NCBI RefSeq assembly: GCF_000001735.4
Contig: NC_003070.9
Location: 22,119,971-22,183,970, forward strand
Source: Arabidopsis thaliana
Lineage: Eukaryota; Streptophyta; Magnoliopsida; Brassicales; Brassicaceae
Length of the DNA stretch: 64,000 bases
Direction: 5' to 3'
Below the pieces are notes generated by a model. It was not told the origin of the DNA. It did not search any database and saw only the letters and a list, made by a program, of their open reading frames with translations. Below, in pieces: positions 39,236-48,531 of this stretch. Position numbers and translations under genes: made by a program. Each line of letters begins with the position of its first letter. Position 1 is the first letter of the stretch.

Positions 39236-39775
39236 AATAGTTATATTTTACATTTATAAAAGACCAAACAATTTCCGTGAATTAAAGTTTCAAAACTTGT
39301 ATAGGTATATTTTGAAAGCAACACCTGAATAGATTTATATCAATGGATTAAACTTATGTGCAGTAGAGATTAAATATCAATCAATACATAGTTTGACAAA
39401 AAGACATGTTCTAAGATGGCTTGTGTAAAGACTAATCGAATATATTGACTACTAGTTATATTTTACATTTATAAAAGACCGAAACTTTTTTCGTTAATGA
39501 AAGATTCAAAAGTTGTATATATGTTGAAAGCAACACGTGAATAGATTCATATCAATGGATTAAACATATGTGTAGTGGATTAAATATCAATCAATACATA
39601 ATTTGACAAAAAGACAAGTTTCTAAGTGACTAGCGAACTACTAGTGTAATAGACTAATAGTATAATAGTATAAGTGACTAGCGAACTACTAGTTATATGT
39701 TACATTTATAAAAGGACCGAAACTTTTTTCGTTAATGAAAGACTCAAAACTTGTACAATAAATAAGAAAGAAACC
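39236..39775 (+). promoter_or_regulatory. Triplicated TATA-containing promoter module of first jacalin gene
   Basis: Three direct copies (about 39236-39440, 39450-39640, 39690-39775) share ATTTTACATTTATAAAAG, then TTCGTTAATGAAAGA and CAAAACTTGTA. The TATA cores TTTATAAAAG sit at 39253, 39468 and 39705. The first two copies also share GAAAGCAACAC, ATATCAATGGATTAAAC and ATCAATCAATACATA. Single, more decayed versions precede the other two intact jacalin genes (about 48425-48470 and 53925-53990), which argues that this is the shared promoter block. Confidence 0.7.
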
Positions 39776-39947
39776 CTTCGTCCATGAGCTTTTAATTTTA
39801 TACCACCTCTACAACATAACAGCACTCTGATCTCTCCTCTCCTCCACCATCAACGGTTAGATCTTTCTCTCTTTTTTAATATGCTTCGATTTATGTAAGA
39901 TTTATTGATGAAGAATTGACTAACAAAAACACTATGCTAGATCCTCG

Positions 39948-42295
39948 ATGTCTCAAGATTCAAATATGTTCGAGAGATTGGAAGCACAAGGTAAAATAGA
40001 TTCTTCAAGCGATTATAAGTGGGACGATGGATCCGAGCATGATGACGTAACAAAAATATATGTAAGCTTTGGTAAAGAATGCATAAGGAACATCCGATTC
40101 GACTATATCAAGAGTGGACAACCAAAATATGGATCGTTCCATGGTCCCACTTTTCAAGGCCTCCTCCAAACGGTATCTTTAGTTGAAAGATACTAACTAA
40201 AGTTCTTTAGTTTAGTTTTAATGTGGATACTATTGACTATGATCTGAATTTTTTTTTTGTACCAAATTATATGCAGTTTGAGATTGACCATAAAAAAGAT
40301 GAACAACTTGTATCTGTTGAGGGTTATTGCAAGCCCGGGTCGGATTTGATTCAAGGAGTTCAATTCAAAACCAACTTGAGGATTTCTGAAATCATAGGAT
40401 TTGAAAAAGCTATATTTGGTAATCCTACTACGTTTTCACTAGCTGAGGATGGAAAGAAGATCATCGGGTTTCACGGATATTCCATGGCAAACCTAAACTC
40501 TCTTGGAGCATACTTCACTTGGATTTCTCCAACTAAGATGGAAGCAAAAGGAGGAAAAGGAGGCACAGAGTGGAACGATGGAGCTGAACATGAAGGTTTT
40601 ACAAAAATATATGTACAAGGTGGTTGTGATGGTATACAATACATCAAGTTCGATTATGTCAAGGATGGACAACATAAATATGGGTCACCCCATGGTGTCA
40701 AGGGTAGCGAATCCACAGAACCGGTAAGTATACTGTGTTTAAATCACTCAAGCCCTTATTAGCTGCTAATTAATGTATTTTTTTCATTACCCTTTTTTGT
40801 AGTTTGAGATTAACCATCTCGACAAAGAATATTTGATATCCGTGGAGGGTTATTATGATGAAGGCGATTCGGGGGTTATTCAAGGAATTCAATTCAAAAC
40901 TAATATAAAGACTTCGGAACTGATAGGAGACAAAAAGGGTAGGAAGTTTTCACTAGCAGCCAATGGAAAGAAGATCATTGGGTTTCATGGATATGCTGAC
41001 AAGAATCTAAACTCTCTCGGAGCATATTTCACAACCTCTCCTTTGATTTCATTAGAACACACTACAGGTTCTGATTTAGTTAATCATATTTGGGATGATG
41101 GAAGTTTTGAAGGCGTAAGAAAAGTATATGTTCGCTATGATAGCTTGGAGATATGTTATGTCGAGTTTGACTATGACAACAAAGGCAAAGTGGAAAAGCG
41201 TGAGCATGGGATGTTTTATTCATGGGTACAACAAGGAGAGGTAAATATTTACGTCAACTTGTATAAGTGTGTGTTGTTTGAATAGATTATACGAAGCTTC
41301 TTTTTGTGTATTGCAGTTTGTGGTGGACTATCCTAATGAATTTATCACATCTGTGGAGGGGACTATGCGCACTGAATCCTTTATGCAGGTTGCATCATTG
41401 ACTTTCAAAACATCAAAAGGTAGAACTTCTTCGACGTTTGGAAGTCCAAGTGATAGTAAATTCTTGCTTGAAAGCAAAGGTTGTGGTGTTGTTGGGTTCT
41501 ATGGACGGTGTTTTAGTAGTATTTTTGACCTTGGAGCATATTTTCGTCCGCTGCCGCCTCCTTCCAACACAGAGAAAGTAGAAGCAAAAGGTGGTGATGG
41601 TGGAGCCTCTTGGGATGATGGTGGTTTTGACGGCATTAGAAATATATACATAGGACACAACAAGATGGGTATCGCATTCGTCAAGTTTCTTTACGATAAG
41701 GACAGTCAGATCGTGGTCGGAGATGATCATGGTAGCAACACATTACTAAGAGTTGACGAGGTACTTATTTACTTTTTCTTATGAGCACATAACAGCAAAA
41801 TCTTCATCATCAATTCGTCTAATTTCCATTAGCTTCTATGCTTTTCTTGAAATGGATGGACTGAAAAATTATGATTCCATGGTTTGAAAAATTATGCTTC
41901 CATGGTTTTACTTCTTTTTTGGCATGGGATTAATAGAAAAGGTTTAAATCCTAGGACTGTAAACCTAAAACGTTTTGAACCAAAAAAAAAAATATTCTGT
42001 TCTTGATCAACTAATCATTACTTGGAATTTTCTGTCTATGTAGTTTGAGTTGGAGCATCCGGGTGAATACTTGATATCTGTCGAGGGTAGTTATGATGTA
42101 GTAGATGGAAGTGAGTCTGAAGTTATACGCATGCTTAGGTTCAAGACTAATTTGCGAACCTCTCAACTCTTTGGACACGAGACAACGCCAAGCTTCATAC
42201 TCGAGAAGGAATGTCACAAGATCGTCGGGTTCCATGGAAAAATCGGTAAGATGCTTCATCAAATTGGGGTCAATGTTTTACCGATTACAGATTGA
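39948..42295 (+). CDS. Four-domain jacalin-related lectin (array gene 1)
   Basis: Five phase-0 exons (39948-40172, 40277-40723, 40803-41240, 41317-41760, 42044-42295) encode 601 residues. No signal peptide is seen, so a cytoplasmic or nuclear protein is likely. Four jacalin domains of about 145 residues each contain a GG-loop/WDDG start ([41 protein letters not shown]) and a GFHG-type C-terminal loop. Introns fall inside domains, between the FDY-K-GQ strand and the next FEI-H strand, so every internal exon carries the second half of one domain and the first half of the next. At the canonical sugar-contact Asp of each domain there is Asn, Asn, Phe or His. Proteins of this family bind mannose-type glycans or partner enzymes; binding here is uncertain. 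Recalled as AT1G60095. Confidence 0.9.
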
Positions 42296-42449
42296 GCATC
42301 TTCGTATATATATGAGTATATGACATCCAATGAAACAGTCTCGAGCCAGTACTCTACTACGTATTATTTCTTAATGCTTTATGGCTTGTATTCCCCATTT
42401 TCATGTAATAAGACAGCGTTTGCTTTTAAAACTCAGTTCTTTAATATTC

Positions 42450-42647
42450 AATTATTTAGAGAATAACCAAGTGTCATTAGCTCAATTGGTAAAAACTCTA
42501 CGCGAAGCTTAGAGGTCGGTTCGAGTGACGTTTGAGACGAAACTAAATATTACATGCTGTAGTTTCGGGCCTGGGGGAATTACGCGCTTCAGCCCAGAAC
42601 CTCCTGATATTCAAAAAAAAAAAAAAAAAAAATTCTTTAGGAAATAA
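42450..42647 (+). mobile_element. tRNA-derived SINE with target-site duplication
   Basis: The body (about 42468-42630) contains a Pol III A box (TAGCTCAATTGGT, 42478-42490) and B box (GGTTCGAGT, 42515-42523) and ends in about 19 A. Flanking repeats AATTATTTAGAGAATAA (42450-42466) and AATTCTTTAGGAAATAA (42631-42647) match at 14 of 17 positions. The homologous 3' flanks of the other two jacalin genes (about 50845 and 56540) lack the insert, giving an empty-site control. Confidence 0.85.
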
Positions 42648-43262
42648 TATTATTTGAATCCAGCAGGTAAAATAGAAAGAATTTCCCAAAAAAGGGTTAA
42701 ACTAATGAGGTATTACGATATCAAAAAAAAAAAAACTTGATTACTCAGTTTAATATATTTTCTCCGTTTTTTTCTAATTGATGTTCCAAAATTTGATGAT
42801 GTTTATCGTTTTTGATGCAATATTAACTAGTTTTTATTGATTTTGACGATTTCTATCGTGCATAATATTTTTCTATTAGTTGATTAGACAAGAAATAATG
42901 TTTTAATTTAGAAATAAACAAAACTTAAATGATTCTTTAATCGATGTGCAAAAATCTTAAACATCAATTAATAAATAACGGAAGGATATTAAGATGTCTT
43001 AGCTAAAACTATGTAGAATACAAATGGTAATAAATTTTAAAATAAATTGAAAATTGTCTAGTAACTTTAAAAACATCACATAAAATATATAAAATAAAAT
43101 TTGTAAGCTATCATATATAATGAAAGAGAGAGAATGTAATAATATATGAAAAATTGAAAGTCCAAATGATAATCAATTAAAGTCTTCTATATAATATGTG
43201 AACAAGAAATTTAATACAAGTGCCTAAAAGTATATATATATACAAAAGAACCCTATATACAA
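42648..43262. other. Jacalin-array spacer, homologous to other spacers
   Basis: Non-coding. From about 42995 the sequence follows the spacer at 53320-53530: ATGTCTTAGCTAAAACTA, AATGATAATCAATTAAAGTC, and TATGTGAAC near the end. This shows that the duplication unit of the array included upstream DNA. Confidence 0.6.
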
Positions 43263-44137
43263 GAGATAAGTTGGGAAGTAAACACATTTTGCAAAAATAA
43301 TTGGTAAAGTATGTACTTTTTTTAGAAATTAGAGATAGAGGTACTTTTCTCTCTCTTCTCTAATAGAACTTCACCTCTAATAGAGCTTTTAGTAATAGAC
43401 ACTTTTACTCTTTTATTGTGTAGTTGATATTAATTGGGCCTTCACTAAAACCAACCCAATAACATTTTCAATTTTTAAATCAATTGGACCATCATCCATG
43501 AAGGGTTCTTAGCAAAATTTTGATTAAAAACTAAATCAAAATATTGAAAATAATTTTGATTAAAAGCTAAATCAAAATATTTTCCTTATTCTAATGTACG
43601 TATATGGTGTACTAATGTTGGCGTACGTATGTGGTGTACTAATGTTGGTGTACGTATGTGGTGTACTTATGCTAATGTAGACATTTGAGGTGTACTAACT
43701 CTGGTGTATGCATGTTGTTTCCCTTATTCTAGTGTACGTATATAGTGTACTAATGTTGGTGTACGTATGTAGTGTACTAATGTTGGTGTACATATGTGGT
43801 GTACTAATGTTGGTGTACGTATGTGGTGTACTTATGCTAGTATAGACACTTGAGGTGTAAATTATTTTAACTGGTCTACGAAATATTGTATTTGGGCTTA
43901 GTAAATATTATTTGACCCATTATTCCTAAAATTTTGGACCCACACAAAATTTTCCTTTTCACAACAAAAGGGTACAATAGTATTTGACTCATATTTTAGA
44001 TTTTAGTAGCATATTCTCTATCTCATAAGCTCTCTATCTCACAAGCCCAACAAAAAGTACCCATTCCTCCTATTTCTAAAAAAAGTATCTAGTTTCCAAG
44101 TAATTTTGTAAAAAGTGTCTACTTCTCTAATAAGCCC
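43263..44137. mobile_element. Non-autonomous Mutator-like element, 875 bp
   Basis: A 9-bp target duplication TATATACAA flanks the element (43254-43262 and 44138-44146). Its ends form imperfect inverted repeats of at least 80 bases: GAAGTAAACAC...TACTTTTTTTAGAAAT on the left pairs with ATTTCTAAAAAAAGTA...GTGTCTACTTC on the right. The homologous spacer at 53500-53530 continues without interruption at this point, so it is a true insertion. The interior has no coding capacity and holds a minisatellite. Confidence 0.82.
43590..43860. repeat. 27-bp minisatellite with higher-order duplication
   Basis: The unit is GTGTACGTATGTGG plus TGTACTAATGTTG. Two to three units end in CTTATGCTA-TGTAGACA-TTGAGGTGTA. 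The whole block, introduced by TTATTCTA, occurs twice (about 43588-43717 and 43722-43860). It lies inside the Mutator-like element. Confidence 0.85.
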
Positions 44138-44308
44138 TATATACAATGCATGCATTGACCAAATTACATCCCAAGTGGCCAAGTGCGCTTCCACTATGCA
44201 TTTATTATTTATGCACAATATTATATTTCAAATCATTCATGAATCGTTTACCGTCAACATTACCGTCATTATTGATGAATGGTTGACTAACAAACACGAT
44301 ACTCCTCC

Positions 44309-44830
44309 ATGTCTCAAGATTTGAATCTATCCGAGATGATCCAAAGGTTAGAAGCAGAAGGACAAAAGAATCCCGATAGCCGATTTAAGTGGGATGATGG
44401 ATCCGACCATGATGACGCAAAAAATATATGTAAGAGGTGACTCTCAGGGCATAAGATGCATCCGATTTGACTATATCAAGAGTGGACAACCGAAATATAA
44501 TTCATTCCATGGTGCCTCGTGTGGAGGTTTCACCCAGACGGTATAATTTGGATCTACTAACTAAACTCCCTTCATTTTACTCTATTGACAGCGATTTGAA
44601 TTTGTTTCACCAAATTATGCAGTTTAAGATTAACCATAAAGAAGATGAACAACTTGTATCTGTTGAGGGTCATTATGAGCCAGACTCGAGTGCGATTGTA
44701 GGACTTCAAATTAAAACCAACTTGAGGAGTTCTAAACTGATAGGACATGGAAAAAAGGATGATACTAAGTTTTCATTAGTTGTGGCCTGTGGACGGAAAG
44801 AAAATCATCGGGTTTCACGGATATTTCTTC
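44309..44830 (+). pseudogene. Jacalin-related lectin pseudogene (array gene 2)
   Basis: The ATG at 44309 starts [19 protein letters not shown], like the intact array genes, and exon 1 runs to a GT at about 44541. Compared with the gene at 54209, two bases are missing after GATGAC (about 44421), which breaks the frame before the VRG strand. Exon 2 starts at 44623. A 7-bp insertion (about 44787) shifts it again, and similarity stops near 44830, within the GFHG loop. Exons 3 to 5 are absent. No lectin can be made. I recall the locus name AT1G60100 for it. Confidence 0.85.
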
Positions 44831-45073
44831 AATTTAAAGTCTTCTTACACCCTCTAAATCTCATAGTTTCTTAATTATTCAAACTGCCAAAGCCTAAACA
44901 AGACTTAACCACAAAACCAACTACAATTATGTTATACCAAAGCGACATCAGATTCAAGCAAAACAAGAACTGGATCACATCCCTTCACTAATTTGTAATC
45001 ATGTGTTGTGGACGATGACAATCTCATTCTCAATATCAACTGCGACTGATTTAAATATTATGCTATTTAGTTT
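44831..45073. other. Unassigned DNA with a possible F-box-associated fragment
   Basis: On the minus strand about 45034 down to 44936 can be read MRLSSSTTHDYKLVKG...VLLESDVALV. This recalls the DYKLV segment of F-box-associated domains, but the piece is only about 31 residues. The rest is AT-rich. Confidence 0.3.
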
Positions 45074-45941
45074 GGGAGATTTGCAAAACTACCCTTTTTT
45101 TACTACTCTTTTGCAACAATACCCTTTTATGTTGTCCATTTTTATAAATACCCTTTCCCTTGAACAGAATGACCAAATTACCCTCATCTAATAGGAACAT
45201 GTAATTGGAAACTGAAATTTTCCCGCCAAAAAAAATAATTTCCACCAAACTTTTTTTCCGCCAAAAAAAAAAAAATTCCCGCCAAATTTTTTTTCCTTAA
45301 CAAATTTTTTCTCAGCCAAAAAAATGCTTTTAAAAATCCTTGTAAATTTTTTTGGCGGAAAATAGATTTACAAGGGATTTTAAAAGGGATTTAAAAGATT
45401 TACAAGGAATTTAAAAGATTTACAAAGAATTTTAAAAGAGTTTTAAAAGATTTACAAGGGATTTTAAAAAGTTTTAAAAAGATTTACAAGAGTTTTTAAA
45501 GGGTCTTCTTGTAAATTCTTTAAGAAACTCTTGTACATCTTTTAAAACCCTTTTAAAATCTCTTGTAAATCTTTTAAAACCCTATTAAAATTCCTTATAA
45601 ATATTTTAGAACCCTTTTAAAATCAATTGTAAATCTTTTAAAACCCTTTTAAAATCCCTTGTAAATCTATTTCCCGTCAAAAAAAATTTTTTTACGGGAA
45701 AATTATTTTTGGTGGAATTTTATTTTTTGAAAAATTTTGGCGGGAAAATTGTGACGAGAAATTTATTTTAGAATATTTTAGGCAAAAAAATATTAATATT
45801 TCATTTTGTTAACCTAAAACAATTTCCAAATAGGGGTAAAATGATCATTAAAAATTTAAAGAGGGTAGAAATGAAAATTGCTAAAAAAAAGGGTAGAGTT
45901 GAAAAGGGGCATCATGAAAAGGGCATTAGAAAGAATTTTTC
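45074..45941. mobile_element. Long foldback (inverted-repeat) element, about 870 bp
   Basis: Nearly the whole interval is an imperfect palindrome centred near 45505. The arms consist of repeated TTTACAAGG-ATTTTAAAAG units on the left and the complement on the right, enclosed by TTTCCCGCCAAA...TTTGGCGGGAAA. The outer ends carry ACCCTTTT-type and GGGTA-type repeats. The flanks share TTTAGTTT (45066-45073 and 45943-45950; 9 bp with one mismatch), a plausible target duplication. It has no coding capacity. Assignment to Mutator-type foldbacks is inference. Confidence 0.7.
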
Positions 45942-45950
45942 TTTTAGTTT

Positions 45951-46335
45951 AAGAATAGAACGATTTAAAAAACAAAACAAAAAATCAAAAATTTTATATT
46001 GAACTCGGAGATGTCAAAACTAAATTTTGTTAATACGCTAAGATATTTTAAAATAAAATGATGTTGTACAAATACAATGCAATGATACTACTTTTTAGTT
46101 TATAAATAAACTTACAAATAAAAATTTAAATAATTAATGGTTATATTATAAAAATAAAATTACATTTACGTTATTCATAAATTTAGACTTATAGATTAGC
46201 AGTTTCAATTTAAAAATATATTAAAAATATTGGTGGTGTTAAAATGCATATGTACTATATGTTTATATTATTTATTTTTCAATTGAAGAAACACAATACA
46301 TTTAACTGAATATATGTACTATATGTTTATATTAT
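45951..46335. other. AT-rich spacer between two elements
   Basis: No genes are present. A 24-bp direct repeat ATATGTACTATATGTTTATA-TTAT occurs at about 46250-46275 and 46312-46335. The second copy abuts the next Mutator-like element and contains its target duplication. Confidence 0.5.
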
Positions 46336-47994
46336 GAGATATGTTGGAAAAACATACATTTTTCAAACATAATTATCGAACTAGTACAGTTCCTATTCAT
46401 AATTTGAGATTTTACCGGGTCCACCTCTTCGTCTAATACACGAACTGTGAAATAGAAAAAAATGGGGTATATCTTGTGTGATGGAAATTACGTATAAGGG
46501 TTAGGTTTTTGATTGGTGAGAGATAGAAAGAAAGAGACAGCGTGTGGGAGAGAGGGTGTGTGGGTCAGATTTTTTTATTTTTTTTTATTTTGCTTTTATT
46601 TGTTACCTCATATTCTTCTAATGTCTCATAATTAAAGTGTTCGTTAATGAATTTTGTTTTTCTAAAATTTAACAAATACATAAAAATCTATGTTTTTTTC
46701 TTTATCATTTGATATGCAATTTGTTTGATAATTTTTTAAAAAATTATATCATAAACTATTGTACATAAAAATTTGATGTATAGATATAAACCACTGTACA
46801 GATGTATCTGTATAGTGATGTACAGATATATTTGTACACCACATCTGTACAGTGGTATCTGTACAGTGGTGTACAGATATAAGCCATTTACATATATAGA
46901 TACAAATTAATATAGATGAATAAACAACTATACAAATAAGTACAAAAATTACTCTTTGTCTTTGTGTTATTTTTTGTTTCTGGTATTTTAACAAAATAGT
47001 TTTCTTATTCTCTTTATTCAATTGTATCTGTACAGTAGTATCTGTACAGTGGTGTACAGATACATCTGTACAGATATAAATTACTGTACAGATATAAGGT
47101 ATTTACATATATGGATATAAATTATTATAGATGAATAAACAACTGTACAAATAAGTACAAAAATTACTTTTTGTCTTTGTGTTCTTTTTTGTTTCTGGTA
47201 TTTCAACAATATAGTTTTTTTATTCTCTCTATTCAATTGGTTTAGAGACTAGCTAATATGCTTATTTATTTTCCATGGTTTGTGGTTGTGAGAGGAGAGG
47301 TTGTGGTTAAACACAAAATAACGTGAATCGAATATAAACAATGATATTACCAGCAGTGACAAATATCACATAAAAATTGAATCCGAACATAGCCAGTTAG
47401 TATATACATGATTCGAAGCCAACTACAAATTTCTGAATTAGCAACCATAATAATGTATAGATAGAAATCAACCTGCGACTAAATTATTGATTGACGAGCA
47501 GAAAACCTAACTTCAAAGAGAGAAAAAAAGAAATGCATAGTAATATCTGTACAGTGGTCTATATCTGTACAGTAGTCTATACCTGTACAGTGCTCAGTAA
47601 TATAAAATTTAAAAATTATTAAACAAAATGCATATCAAATGATTGAGAAAAAAACATAAATTTTTATGTATATGATCTATTTTGGAAAAATAAATTTTAC
47701 AAACGAGCATTTTAATTCTTAAAATTGAAGGGAATGAAATATAATATATTAAAAAAAGGAAAATATAAAAAAAACGGACCCACACTCTAGTTCTTTCACA
47801 CGCTTTCTCTCTCTCCATAAAACCTCTCTTCTATTGTTTTAGTGACATGAATGTAAATAGATGATTTTATAAGTGGCAAAAACGAACTCACCATAAAGCC
47901 AACAGTAACATATATAGTACAAACCCAATATTAAATAGGAACCGTACTATTTTCTAATTATTTTCCCAAAACGTACTAATTTTCAAACAAACTC
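46336..47994. mobile_element. Non-autonomous Mutator-like element, 1659 bp, with long terminal inverted repeats
   Basis: The element starts GAGATATGTTGGAAAA and ends with the complement of GAGTTTGTTTGAAAA. It is flanked by a perfect 9-bp duplication, TTATATTAT (46327-46335 and 47995-48003). Inverted repeats extend about 450 bases on each side; markers are AGTAC-GTTCCTATT, GAGAGA-AGCGTGTG, GTGTGGGTC and ATAAAAATxTATGTTTTTTTC. The interior holds copies of ATCTGTACAGTGGT and a tandem duplication of about 195 bp (46865-47020 and 47095-47240). No transposase is encoded. Length, ends and 9-bp duplication fit MULEs. Confidence 0.88.
46780..47600. repeat. ATCTGTACAGTGGT repeats inside the MULE
   Basis: Short direct and inverted copies of ATCTGTACAG(T/A)(A/G)GT cluster at 46795-46880, 47028-47095 and 47545-47600. 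Because CTGTACAG is its own reverse complement, the cluster can fold on either strand. Confidence 0.75.
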
Positions 47995-48003
47995 TTATAT
48001 TAT

Positions 48004-48531
48004 CTATAGTTTTCTTATTTAAAAATTCGAAATATTTAATTTTAGCAAGTTTAGTTAACAAAAATAAGTAGTATATCGAAATAATAATGTTTGGCACGAT
48101 GAATAGTAAAATTAAATAAATGAAAAAGCTGAGAATAATTGTATGCTTAACATATAAATATCAGAAACTCTTTTTTAATATATTGAGTGGATGATAAAAT
48201 TAAAAATTTAAAGCCTCAATGATAATAAATTATAGTCTTCTATCGAATATGTGAGCTACACTATTTAAGTACAAGTGCCAACAAAATAGAATTATTTAGA
48301 ATGCATTGACCTTTGTAATGTATTAAACTTAATTTCCTTTTATTTTTTAATATCAATATACAGTATACTATCAAGTTGACAAATAAAAACAAAAAAAAGA
48401 CATGTTCTAAACAGAATCATATTTATTTTACATTTATATACTGTAATATCTTTCGTTTAATGAAAGACTCAAAAACTTTTCTTAAAGGACTCGAAACCTC
48501 CCCCTCTCTCTTTCTCTCTCTCTCGTTCGAG
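48004..48531 (+). promoter_or_regulatory. Upstream region of jacalin array gene 3
   Basis: From about 48220 the DNA follows the spacers of the other array genes (AATGATAATAAATTATAGTC, TCTATCGAATATGTGA, AATGCATTGACC). The shared promoter block with TTTTACATTTATATA and TAATGAAAGACTC lies at 48425-48470. A CT-rich leader at 48500-48525 precedes the ATG. Confidence 0.55.
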
